Assembly: GCA_020404105.1 (NCBI GenBank)
Contig: JADBWH010000013.1
Span: 1 to 64,000, forward strand
Source of the DNA: Pseudanabaena sp. M53BS1SP1A06MG
Lineage (GTDB): Bacteria; Cyanobacteriota; Cyanobacteriia; Pseudanabaenales; Pseudanabaenaceae
Direction of reading: 5' to 3'
Length of the DNA: 64,000 nucleotides
Numbering within the stretch: the stretch's first letter is position 1; each line of letters opens with the position of its first letter. Both the position numbers and the translations under genes were made by a program. The notes beneath the pieces were generated by a model. The model did no database searches. It had not been told where the DNA came from and saw nothing but the letters and a program-made list of their open reading frames with translations. Positions 51,670 to 59,894 of this stretch are shown one piece after another.

Positions 51670-51719
51670 CAGAAATATTTTGGAAATTAGAAAAAGCGCC
51701 AATTTCCAAAATATTTCTG
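51670..51719. repeat. Perfect 19-bp hairpin
   Basis: Arms 51670-51688 and 51701-51719 are perfectly complementary with a 12-nt loop. Downstream of the pseudouridine synthase gene by about 140 bp. Confidence 0.75.
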
Positions 51720-51749
51720 GATTTTAAGTAAGCGCAAGGTTCTGTATAC

Positions 51750-51836
51750 TAATCCTAAATTGTTTTTGTAAAGCTTACAGTTCAAGGTACGTTTCCCACA
51801 AACTCCAAAATAGACAAATTATTTAGGGATGCTATA
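51750..51836. repeat. Dispersed AATCCTAAAT..AGGGATGCTATA repeat
   Basis: AATCCTAAATTGTTTTTGTAAAGC followed by an imperfect complement GTTTCCCACAAAC and, at the right end, ATTTAGGGATGCTATAAC. Fourth member of the family seen at 15568, 27741 and 47565. Ends 19 bp before the pseudouridine-synthase stop codon. Confidence 0.5.
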
Positions 51837-51854
51837 ACTAAGCTACTTGAGTAA

Positions 51855-52607
51855 CTAATCACCCATGAGACTTTGAATTTCTTGCTTACTCAATAGTCGA
51901 TAGGCTCCTATTCTGAGCGAAGCCAGTGATATAGAAGCGATCGCCGATCGATGTAATGACAAAACAGGATGCCCTAATAATTCAGCAACTTTTCTAATCT
52001 GACGGTTACGCCCTTCTGACAAGACAATCTTTAATTTTGTGCGTGAAGTTTGATGTGTGTGATGTGTTTGTGCCGAAGTATTTTCTGAAATCTGTTGAAC
52101 ACTAACTATTGCAGGTAAGGTGCGTTTACCCTCAAGGACGATCCCCTGTTGCCATTGCTGAAGAGTTTGTAGACTAGGGATATCTTTAACCCATACTTCA
52201 TAGGTTTTGGCAATATGATGACGGGGATGCATCAGATAGTTTGCGAATGCACCGTCATTAGTCAAAATTAACGCGCCACTGCTGTTGTAGTCCAGCCTAC
52301 CCACAGGATAAACATGGCGATATTGAGATGGCAATATATCAAGAACTGTCCTGCGACCTTGGGGATCATCACAGGTACATACTACGCCCGTTGGTTTATT
52401 CAGCAATAGATATAAAAATTCGGGAGCCTGTGTTTGCAGTAATTTGCCATCTACGGCAATGCGATCACAATCAGAATTAGCTTTAGTCCCTAATTCCTTA
52501 ACTTGTCTGCCATTTACTGAAATCCGACCTGACAGGATCATCTGTTCTGCCTCACGACGGGAGGCAACGCCATGACGAGAGAGGATTTTTTGGAGGCGTT
52601 CGATCAT
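51855..52607 (-). CDS. RsuA/RluB-family rRNA pseudouridine synthase
   Basis: 250 residues. An N-terminal S4 domain (RLQKILSRHGVASRREAEQM, GRISVNGRQVKELG) is followed by the catalytic domain with VGRLDYNSSGALILTNDG holding the catalytic Asp near residue 102, LMHPRHHIAKTYEVWV and LSEGRNRQIRKVAELLGHPV. It isomerises specific uridines in rRNA, RluB/RsuA type. The exact target base (16S versus 23S) is not decidable from sequence alone. Confidence 0.92.
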   Translation of the reverse strand: MIERLQKILSRHGVASRREAEQMILSGRISVNGRQVKELGTKANSDCDRIAVDGKLLQTQAPEFLYLLLNKPTGVVCTCDDPQGRRTVLDILPSQYRHVYPVGRLDYNSSGALILTNDGAFANYLMHPRHHIAKTYEVWVKDIPSLQTLQQWQQGIVLEGKRTLPAIVSVQQISENTSAQTHHTHQTSRTKLKIVLSEGRNRQIRKVAELLGHPVLSLHRSAIASISLASLRIGAYRLLSKQEIQSLMGD

Positions 52608-52732
52608 CGGAAGTAACGGGCAATAAAGAACTAGTGGGCTAAATCTATTCGCCCTTTATATTTACATAATGCAAGTACTTATGCAGTTAATGCATGGAAG
52701 CATTGCAATTATTAAATAATAGTAAAAATTAT

Positions 52733-52774
52733 GTATTTATTTATACGCATTGGGATCGAAACGTTAAGTAGTGT
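52733..52774 (+). promoter_or_regulatory. NtcA-activated promoter of the nirA operon
   Basis: GTA at 52733-52735 and TAC at 52744-52746 enclose eight bases (TTTATTTA), a perfect GTA-N8-TAC NtcA box. After a 22-bp spacer, TAGTGT at 52769-52774 matches the TA-N3-T -10 element. The spacing is that of canonical class II NtcA promoters, 30 bp before the nirA ATG. It would activate the operon under ammonium limitation. Confidence 0.85.
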
Positions 52775-52803
52775 AAATCCAGCATGAGCCAAGGATAAAC
52801 AAC

Positions 52804-54363
52804 ATGGCAAACAAAATTGAAGACCTGAAAGCCGCTAAAGATGGTCTTGCTCTCAAAGCCGAAATTGATCGCTTCGCCTCCATTGGCTGGGAATCGATCA
52901 ATGACGATGACCTACAGCATCGGTTAAAGTGGCTCGGCATCTTTTTTCGCAAAAGTACTCCTGGACGTTTCATGGTACGGATGCGAATTCCCAATGGTTT
53001 ACTCAATAGCGATCAAATGCGTGTCCTCGCCTCAGTAGTTGAGAAGTGTGGTGAGCATGGTGTTGCCGACATTACCACCCGCCAGAATATCCAAATGCGA
53101 GGTATTCTCATCGAAGATGTACCTGAAATGTTCGCTAAGTTTCGTTCTGTCGGTTTGACTAGTGTGCAATCGGCGATCGATAACGTCCGAAATATTACAG
53201 GTTCTCCCGTTGCAGGGCTTGATGCTGATGAGCTTTACGATACTCGTGAGTTAGCAATTCAAGTTCAGAATTTACTCACTAATAATGGCGAAGGTAATCC
53301 TGCATTTACCAACTTACCTCGCAAATTTAACATTGCGATCGCAGGCTGTCGTGATAACTCCACTCATGCCGAAATCAATGATTTAGCCTTTATTCCTGCT
53401 TTTAAAGAGACATCTAAAGAAACCTTTGGATTTAATGTCATTGTTGGTGGATTTTTCTCCGCGAAGCGGGTTGAGGCAGCAATCCCTCTTAATGTCTGGG
53501 TTCCCCCTGAAGATGTCGTTGCACTCTGTGAAGCATTACTAATTGTTTACCGCGATCATGGACTCCGCGAAAACCGAGCAAAATCAAGATTAATGTTCTT
53601 AATTGATGAATGGGGAATTGAAAGATTCCGTGCTGAAGTTGAGAAACAATTAGGCAAACCATTAGCAACTGCTGAAACAAAAGATGAAATTGCATGGGAA
53701 AAGCGCGATCACATCGGTGTTCATCCGCAAAAGCAATCAGGATTGAACTATGTAGGGTTGCAAATCCCTGTAGGACGGATGTATGCCCCTGATATGTTCG
53801 AGTTTGCCAGACTTGCTGATGTCTACGGCAATGGCGATATTCGCCTTACGGTTGAGCAAAATTTACTGATCACCAATGTCAGTGATGAGCAAGTACCTGC
53901 ACTATTGCAAGAACCTCTCCTTCAGAAATTCCCAGTTAATCCTGACAACCTCATGCGGGGCTTAGTTTCCTGCACAGGCAATCAATTCTGTCCTGTAGCG
54001 ATCGTGGAAACCAAAAATCGTTCCCTCGCGCTGACCAGACAACTGAGCGACAATTACTATCTTCCAAAGGTTGTGCGGATTCATTGGAGTGGTTGTCCTA
54101 ACTCATGTGCCCAGCCACAGGTTGCCGATATTGGCTTTACTGGCTGCAAAGCTCGTAAGAATGGCAAGGTTGTCGATGGTGTTGACATTTATATGGGTGG
54201 CACGGTCGGTAAAGATGCTCATCTTGGCAAATGTGTTATGGAAAAAGTTCCCTGTGAAGATTTGCATGAAGTAATCGGCAAGCTTTTAATCGAACATTTT
54301 GGCGCAGTTCCCAAACATCAGGTGATCGCTGAACCCTCAGCAAAGTTAGTCGCAGTTGGCTAA
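52804..54363 (+). CDS. nirA: Ferredoxin-nitrite reductase
   Basis: 519 residues. The two ferredoxin-like repeats are visible (FMVRMRIPNGLLNSDQMRVL with TRQNIQMRGI, and IPVGRMYAPDMFEFARLADV with LTVEQNLLITNV). The C-terminal 4Fe-4S/siroheme Cys set is SCTGNQFC followed by SGCPNSC. It reduces nitrite to ammonium with six electrons from ferredoxin. No C-terminal ferredoxin extension is present. First gene of the nirA-nrt-narB operon, starting 30 bp after the NtcA-type -10 element. Confidence 0.97.
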   Translation: MANKIEDLKAAKDGLALKAEIDRFASIGWESINDDDLQHRLKWLGIFFRKSTPGRFMVRMRIPNGLLNSDQMRVLASVVEKCGEHGVADITTRQNIQMRGILIEDVPEMFAKFRSVGLTSVQSAIDNVRNITGSPVAGLDADELYDTRELAIQVQNLLTNNGEGNPAFTNLPRKFNIAIAGCRDNSTHAEINDLAFIPAFKETSKETFGFNVIVGGFFSAKRVEAAIPLNVWVPPEDVVALCEALLIVYRDHGLRENRAKSRLMFLIDEWGIERFRAEVEKQLGKPLATAETKDEIAWEKRDHIGVHPQKQSGLNYVGLQIPVGRMYAPDMFEFARLADVYGNGDIRLTVEQNLLITNVSDEQVPALLQEPLLQKFPVNPDNLMRGLVSCTGNQFCPVAIVETKNRSLALTRQLSDNYYLPKVVRIHWSGCPNSCAQPQVADIGFTGCKARKNGKVVDGVDIYMGGTVGKDAHLGKCVMEKVPCEDLHEVIGKLLIEHFGAVPKHQVIAEPSAKLVAVG

Positions 54364-54419
54364 AAATCCTCAAAATTAGATTCTCAAACCTCAATTAGTT
54401 ATTAAAATCAAGGAAACTC

Positions 54420-55754
54420 ATGAGTAAATTTTCTCGTCGCAAGTTCTTAGCCACCGCAGGACTATCTACTGCTAGCGCGATCGCTTTAAATGCCTGTACA
54501 GGCGGCGGCGAAGCACCGAAAACCGATACCAAGACTACCACTGCCGCCAGCAAGTCCCCAGAGTCAAAAGTTAGTGCTGCCGATGCCCCTGAAGTGACTA
54601 AGGCAAAACTTGGTTTTATTGCTCTTACCGATGCTGCGCCTCTGATTATTGCTAAGGAGAAAGGACTGTTCGCGAAATATGGCATGAAGGATGTCGAAGT
54701 TCTCAAACAAGCTTCTTGGGGAACCACTCGCGACAATATCGCCCTTGGCTCTGATGCTGGTGGTATTGATGGCGCTCACATTTTGACACCAATGCCGTAT
54801 TTACTGACCGAAGGTAAAATCACCAACGGCAAAAAAGTGCCAATGTATATTTTGGCAAGATTGAATACCAATGGACAAGGCATTTCGATTGCTAATGAGT
54901 TTAAAGAACTCAAAATTGCCCTCAAGAGTGATTCGCTCAAAGAAAGTTTCGCCAAAATTAAATCTGGTGGCAAGGATGTAAAATGTGCGGTCACTTTCCC
55001 CGGGGGAACCCATGATCTGTGGATGCGCTATTGGCTAGCGGCTAATGGTATTGATCCAGACAAGGATGTAAGCACGATCGTTGTTCCACCACCACAAATG
55101 GTTGCGAATATGAAGGCTGGCAATATGCAAGCATTCTGTGTGGGCGAACCTTGGAATGCTCGCCTAGTAGCGCAAAACTCTGGATACAGTGCTCTAGTCA
55201 CAGGAGAACTATGGAAAGATCATCCTGAAAAAGCTTTCTCTTTACGTGCAGATTGGGTGGATAAAAATCCTAAAGCAGCCAAAGCTCTATTAATGGCTGT
55301 ACTAGAAGCTCAGATTTGGTGTGAAAAGCCAGAGAATAAAGAAGAAATGTGCAAGATTGTTGGCGCTGACAAATGGTTTAAAGTTCCTGCTCCTGAAATT
55401 TTGGGTAGACAACAAGGCAAGATCGATTATGGCGATGGTCGCACTGTTGATAATCCAGACATCTCCATGAAATTCTGGAAAGATGCCGCTTCCTACCCAT
55501 TCAAGAGCCACGATCTCTGGTTTGTAACCGAAGATATGCGTTGGGGCTATTTTGATGCAGATACCGATGCGAAGAAGTTGGTAGATAAGGTCAATCGTGA
55601 GGATCTCTGGAAAGAAGCTGCTAAAGCAATTGGGGAAGAAGCTGCTATTCCTAAGAGTACTTCTCGCGGCATCGAAACTTTCTTTGATGGAGTCAAATTC
55701 GACCCAGAGAATCCCAGTGAATACCTCAAAGGATTGAAGATTAAGAAGGCTTAA
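54420..55754 (+). CDS. nrtA: Nitrate/nitrite ABC transporter substrate-binding lipoprotein
   Basis: 444 residues. The N-terminus has a twin-arginine motif SRRKFLATAG and a lipobox LNAC, so it should be exported and lipid-anchored. The body carries the NrtA landmarks LGFIALTDAAPLIIAKEKGL, TFPGGTHDLWMRYWLAANGI and FCVGEPWNARLVAQNSGY, with VTEDMRWGYFDADTDAKKLV near the end. It binds nitrate and nitrite at the plasma membrane. A perfect 24-nt palindrome follows the stop. Confidence 0.97.
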   Translation: MSKFSRRKFLATAGLSTASAIALNACTGGGEAPKTDTKTTTAASKSPESKVSAADAPEVTKAKLGFIALTDAAPLIIAKEKGLFAKYGMKDVEVLKQASWGTTRDNIALGSDAGGIDGAHILTPMPYLLTEGKITNGKKVPMYILARLNTNGQGISIANEFKELKIALKSDSLKESFAKIKSGGKDVKCAVTFPGGTHDLWMRYWLAANGIDPDKDVSTIVVPPPQMVANMKAGNMQAFCVGEPWNARLVAQNSGYSALVTGELWKDHPEKAFSLRADWVDKNPKAAKALLMAVLEAQIWCEKPENKEEMCKIVGADKWFKVPAPEILGRQQGKIDYGDGRTVDNPDISMKFWKDAASYPFKSHDLWFVTEDMRWGYFDADTDAKKLVDKVNREDLWKEAAKAIGEEAAIPKSTSRGIETFFDGVKFDPENPSEYLKGLKIKKA

Positions 55755-55777
55755 TTATTAACTGAATCTAATTCTCG

Positions 55778-55801
55778 AACAAGGGGCTTAAGCCCCTTGT
55801 T
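55778..55801 (+). terminator. Perfect palindrome between nrtA and nrtB
   Basis: AACAAGGGGCTTAAGCCCCTTGTT without loop bases (the centre would open into a small loop), 23 bp after the nrtA stop and followed by ATCATCTTTTC. It may attenuate read-through or protect the nrtA 3' end, giving more binding protein than permease. Confidence 0.65.
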
Positions 55802-55835
55802 ATCATCTTTTCTATAGCAAATAGGAGATATAAAA

Positions 55836-56765
55836 ATGGCGGCAGGAAGTTTAAAGTCACGATTTTCAGTTAATAACATAGGTGAATGGTTTCAGAAACA
55901 GGCGCGTTTTGTCATCCCACCTATAATTGCATTGATACTTATTTTAGGAACTTGGCAAATACTTTGCTCAGGTAAGACACCACCCCTACCACCCCCAAGC
56001 AAAGTTTGGCAAGAAACTCAAGAATATATTTGGAATCCTTTCTTTGACCGCAACTATTTTGATGTTAGTGCATCCGAAAAGACCGATAGCCCCGCACGTC
56101 AAGCGCTGAAGGAAAAGCTCACCATTGAGCAAGGTTTAGGTGTCAAAACGATGGTCAGTTTGCGCCGTGTGGCGATCGGCTATACCGCTTCCGCAATTAT
56201 TGGCATTTCCTTTGGCATTGCGATCGGGACAAATGTATTTCTCTATCGCGCCTTTGATCCAATCTTTCAGGTTTTACGGACAATTCCACCCCTTGCATGG
56301 CTACCGATCGCCATGTCCGCATTCCAAGGTGTCAATGAATCTCTGAAAGCGGTTGGTCTAGACGTTACCGAAGCCGCAGCTTTATTCGTTATCTTCATTA
56401 CTTCGATCTGGCCAATCTTGATGAATACAGCTGTGGGAGTACAACAGGTTCCTCAAGACTATCGAAACGTATCGAGAGTATTACGCCTCAGCAAGTTTGA
56501 TTACTTCATCACAATTCTTATGCCATCGGCAGCACCATATATTTTCACAGGATTACGGATTGCTGTTGGTTTATCGTGGTTAGCGATCGTGGCAGCAGAA
56601 ATGTTGACTGGTGGTGTCGGTATTGGCTTTTTTATCTGGGATAGCTACAACAGCCAAAAGAGCAGCGAACTGATTCTAGCTCTGATTTACATCGGTTTAG
56701 TCGGATTCCTACTCGATAAACTCGTTTACTACGCCAGCAAATTAGTTGCTCAGTCAGATGCTTAG
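55836..56765 (+). CDS. nrtB: Nitrate/nitrite ABC transporter permease
   Basis: 309 residues. A cytoplasmic start, then an N-terminal TM (VIPPIIALILILGTWQIL) and a central permease block (MVSLRRVAIGYTASAIIGIS). Next are the EAA-type loop region around AAALFVIFITSIWPILMNTA and a C-terminal helix pair. It is the homodimeric membrane channel of NrtABCD. The ATG at 55836 follows AGGAG at a good ribosome-binding distance. Confidence 0.95.
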   Translation: MAAGSLKSRFSVNNIGEWFQKQARFVIPPIIALILILGTWQILCSGKTPPLPPPSKVWQETQEYIWNPFFDRNYFDVSASEKTDSPARQALKEKLTIEQGLGVKTMVSLRRVAIGYTASAIIGISFGIAIGTNVFLYRAFDPIFQVLRTIPPLAWLPIAMSAFQGVNESLKAVGLDVTEAAALFVIFITSIWPILMNTAVGVQQVPQDYRNVSRVLRLSKFDYFITILMPSAAPYIFTGLRIAVGLSWLAIVAAEMLTGGVGIGFFIWDSYNSQKSSELILALIYIGLVGFLLDKLVYYASKLVAQSDA

Positions 56766-56812
56766 TTTTGATTATTCCTCCCCCACTTCACTATTTCCCT
56801 TAAGCTTCTCCT

Positions 56813-57649
56813 ATGCAGACTCTTGATCTTACAGATAATAATCCGCAAATAAATAGAGATCCATTTCTCGTAATGGATGGAGTCTCTAAGGTTTATCCCA
56901 CACCTAGAGGACTATATACAGTTCTCGAAGATGTTAATTTGACAGTCTATGAAGGTGAGTTTATCTGTGTGATTGGTCACTCCGGCTGTGGTAAGTCCAC
57001 ACTGCTAAACATGGTAGCTGGGTTTAATAAACCGGCTTCTGGCGAAATTTGTTTGCGATCGAAGCCAATTGTTCGCCCTGGTCCCGATCGCATGGTGGTG
57101 TTCCAAAACTACTCGCTCCTACCTTGGATGACAGCCTTTGAAAATGTCTATCTTGCGGTTAAGCAGGTTTATAAAGAGAAATCTAAAGAAGAAAAGACCA
57201 AAATTGCTAAGGAATCGCTGGAGCTAGTGGGGCTAACCGAAGCAATGCACAAGAAGCCTAAGGAACTGTCTGGCGGTATGCGCCAACGTGTATCGATCGC
57301 CCGTGCATTATCAATTCGTCCTGAAGTATTGATTCTTGATGAACCCTTCGGCGCGTTAGACGTAATGACCCGCGAAGAGCTTCAGGAAGAATTACTCGCA
57401 ATTTGGCGCAAAAATCGGGTTACAGCATTAATGATCACCCATGAAATCGATGAAGCCCTATTTCTTGCAGATCGCATTGTGATGATGAGCAATGGTCCCG
57501 CCGCCCATATCGCTGAAATTATCGATGTGCCATTTGCCCGTCCCCGTGATCGTAAAGCGATCGCCGATGATCCTCGTTACTACAGCCTCCGTAACTACAT
57601 CCTTGAATTTCTCTATAGTCGATTTGCCTTGGCTGATGATGCGGAATAG
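56813..57649 (+). CDS. nrtD: Nitrate ABC transporter ATPase NrtD
   Basis: 278 residues, a single ATPase domain. Walker [15 protein letters not shown] near residue 55, signature LSGGMRQRVSIARAL, Walker [13 protein letters not shown] and H-loop MITHEIDEALF. N-terminal TDNNPQINRDPFLVMDGVSK and C-terminal length match NrtD. It lacks the NrtA-like extension, which distinguishes it from NrtC. Here it precedes nrtC, the reverse of the usual cyanobacterial order. Confidence 0.93.
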   Translation: MQTLDLTDNNPQINRDPFLVMDGVSKVYPTPRGLYTVLEDVNLTVYEGEFICVIGHSGCGKSTLLNMVAGFNKPASGEICLRSKPIVRPGPDRMVVFQNYSLLPWMTAFENVYLAVKQVYKEKSKEEKTKIAKESLELVGLTEAMHKKPKELSGGMRQRVSIARALSIRPEVLILDEPFGALDVMTREELQEELLAIWRKNRVTALMITHEIDEALFLADRIVMMSNGPAAHIAEIIDVPFARPRDRKAIADDPRYYSLRNYILEFLYSRFALADDAE

Positions 57650-57651
57650 TC

Positions 57652-57822
57652 GTTAGCTATTAGCTGTTAGCTCAACTTAATGAATTTCAAATGCTAAAAA
57701 GGTCAAGACAATTCACCAAAAAATATCTTATCCAAAAAGCTAAAAGCTAATCGCTAAAAGCTAATCGCTAAAAGCTAATCGCTAAAAGCTAATCGCTAAA
57801 AGCTAAAAGCTAAAAGCTAATA
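57652..57822. repeat. STRR heptamer array between nrtD and nrtC
   Basis: Twelve tandem heptamers run from 57739 to 57822: four copies of GCTAAAAGCTAATC, then GCTAAAA three times and GCTAATA. Three related, inverted heptamers (GTTAGCT, ATTAGCT, GTTAGCT) sit at 57652-57672. This is a cyanobacterial short tandem repeat array placed inside an operon. Confidence 0.85.
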
Positions 57823-57846
57823 ACTACCAATCACCAAATCCCAACC

Positions 57847-59865
57847 ATGTCCAAATTCCTAGAAATTGATCACATTAGTCGTGTTTTTAAAACCAATAAA
57901 GGGCAACCCTATGTTGCAGTAAAAGATGTTTACTTTGAGATGAAGGAAGGAGAATTTGTCTCAATAATTGGGCATTCAGGCTGTGGTAAATCGACAGTTT
58001 TGAATATTCTTTCTGGGTTAGATCGAGCTAGTGCAGGGGGGATTGTCCTCGAAGGGCGTGAGGTGCGTGAACCAGGACCTGATCGTATGTTGGTATTTCA
58101 AAACCACTCGTTGTTACCTTGGCTAACGGTACGTCAGAATATTGGCTTAGCGGTAAATCGGGTATTAAGGGATTTACCTAAAGAGGAACGCCGCCGCATT
58201 ATTCAAGAAAATATTGACTTGGTGGGATTAAGTCATGCTGCGGATAAGTATCCCAGGGAAATTTCAGGAGGGATGAAGCAAAGGGTTGGGATTGCTCGTG
58301 CCTTGTCAATTAAGCCAAAAATTCTACTGTTAGATGAGCCTTTTGGGGCATTAGATGCCTTAACTAGAGGTCGATTACAAGAAAAATTAATGCATATTTG
58401 CGATGAGCATAAAATCTCGGCGGTAATGATTACCCATGATGTTGATGAAGCTTTACTGCTGAGCGATCGCATTGTGATGATGACTAACGGTCCCGAAGCG
58501 AAAATTGGTCAAGTCCTCACTGTTGATCTGCCTCATCCCCGCAAAAAACTAGATGCGGCTAACCATCCCAACTATTATCGCCTCAGAAGTGAAGTTGTCA
58601 GTTTCCTCGATCGCCAGAAACAAATCAAAATTGAACGTGCTAAGAACAAAAGCAATGCAGCGATCAGTCTGGGCAATATCGAGAAAACAAATCTCACCAT
58701 TGGCTACATCCCTCTCACCGACTGCGCTCCTTTTGCGATCGCTCAAGAGAAAGGGCTATTTGCTAAACATGGTCTAGATGTCACTCTTTCCAAAGAAACA
58801 AGCTGGAATGATCTCGCGGAAGGAATTCGTGAAGGTCGCCTTGATGCCGCCCAAATGGTAACGGGAATGCCACTTGCGATTACTCTGGGTATGGGTAATA
58901 AGATTCCTGTGCCAGTCGTAACTTCCTTAACCATGAGTCGAAATGGTAATGCCATCACCCTCAGCAAGCGATTACAAGATGAAGGGGTACAAGATCTTGC
59001 TTCCCTTAAGGCTTATATCAATAAATTTCAAAATGAAGCCTATAAACCTGCGATGGGCATGGTACATCATGCATCCATGCACAATCTATTGCTCAGACAT
59101 TGGCTAGCCAGTGGTGGCATGGAACCCGATAAAGATGTAGATGTCATCGTCATTCCACCGCCGCAGATGGTTTCTAACCTGATGGCAAACAACATCATTG
59201 GCTATTGCGTCGGCGAACCTTGGAACGTGCGGGCTGTGAATGATAACGTCGGTTTTGTCGTGGCAACTGACCTTGATATCTGGCGTGGACATCCCGAAAA
59301 AGTATTAGGAGTTCGCAAAGATTGGGCGGAGCAATATCCCAATACGCATCTTGCTATAGTCAAGGCGCTATTAGAAGCATCCCAGTTCTGTGAACCCTTG
59401 GAAAATCGCGATGAAGTGGTACTGACGTTAGCCCAGCCGCAGTATCTCAATCTTGATCCGACCTATATTCGCCCTGGATTTGCAGGACCCTATCGGGTTA
59501 GTACAATGACAGCAAAGTATGATCAGGACTTCTGCCAGTTTGGTATGGGCAATATGCCTTCTCGCAAAGAACATCTCTGGGTATTAACGCAAATGTCGCG
59601 TTGGGGCTTGGTTAATTTTCCAGAGAACTATGCGGAAGTTATTTATAACTTGCTAGCAACTAATATTTATCAACAGGCTGCCAAGGAATTAGAAATAGCG
59701 ATCGCTGATGAGGATCGCTCACCCATTGCTTTAGCCGATGGCTCAGTATTTGATCCCAATGATCCGATCGCAGCATTGCAATCCATGCCATATTCACGAT
59801 TTACTGAAACTAGCTACTTTGATCCCATTAAAGGTTTCGCTTCTAAAAAAGTAGCTGTTCGTTAA
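57847..59865 (+). CDS. nrtC: Nitrate ABC transporter ATPase NrtC with substrate-binding-like domain
   Basis: 672 residues. The N-terminal ATPase (about 1-250: [40 protein letters not shown]) is fused to a C-terminal domain similar to NrtA (from about 280: [20 protein letters not shown], then [20 protein letters not shown]). The C-terminal domain is a cytoplasmic regulatory module in NrtC proteins, required for ammonium-induced inhibition of transport in Synechococcus. It lacks a signal peptide, as expected. Preceded by a heptamer array that separates it from nrtD. Confidence 0.95.
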   Translation: MSKFLEIDHISRVFKTNKGQPYVAVKDVYFEMKEGEFVSIIGHSGCGKSTVLNILSGLDRASAGGIVLEGREVREPGPDRMLVFQNHSLLPWLTVRQNIGLAVNRVLRDLPKEERRRIIQENIDLVGLSHAADKYPREISGGMKQRVGIARALSIKPKILLLDEPFGALDALTRGRLQEKLMHICDEHKISAVMITHDVDEALLLSDRIVMMTNGPEAKIGQVLTVDLPHPRKKLDAANHPNYYRLRSEVVSFLDRQKQIKIERAKNKSNAAISLGNIEKTNLTIGYIPLTDCAPFAIAQEKGLFAKHGLDVTLSKETSWNDLAEGIREGRLDAAQMVTGMPLAITLGMGNKIPVPVVTSLTMSRNGNAITLSKRLQDEGVQDLASLKAYINKFQNEAYKPAMGMVHHASMHNLLLRHWLASGGMEPDKDVDVIVIPPPQMVSNLMANNIIGYCVGEPWNVRAVNDNVGFVVATDLDIWRGHPEKVLGVRKDWAEQYPNTHLAIVKALLEASQFCEPLENRDEVVLTLAQPQYLNLDPTYIRPGFAGPYRVSTMTAKYDQDFCQFGMGNMPSRKEHLWVLTQMSRWGLVNFPENYAEVIYNLLATNIYQQAAKELEIAIADEDRSPIALADGSVFDPNDPIAALQSMPYSRFTETSYFDPIKGFASKKVAVR

Positions 59866-59894
59866 TAGCTCAAGATCATTCTCAAGCTCATTCT

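Larger units (their letters stand above)
51315..51854. other. Intergenic region with two hairpins and a dispersed repeat
   Basis: A 540-bp gap. It contains an 11-bp-arm hairpin (51413-51423 and 51433-51443) upstream of the RodZ-like gene, a 19-bp perfect hairpin at 51670-51688 and 51701-51719, and an AATCCTAAAT..AGGGATGCTATAAC repeat at 51750-51836. The region 51444-51669 shows no gene or recognised element. Confidence 0.6.

Noticed and set aside
51764-51780. GTA..TAC element as a second NtcA site
   Set aside because: The spacing is five bases, not eight, and it falls within a dispersed repeat.
57739-57822. Tandem repeats as a CRISPR array
   Set aside because: Units are 7-14 bp in direct contact without unique spacers, so this is an STRR array.
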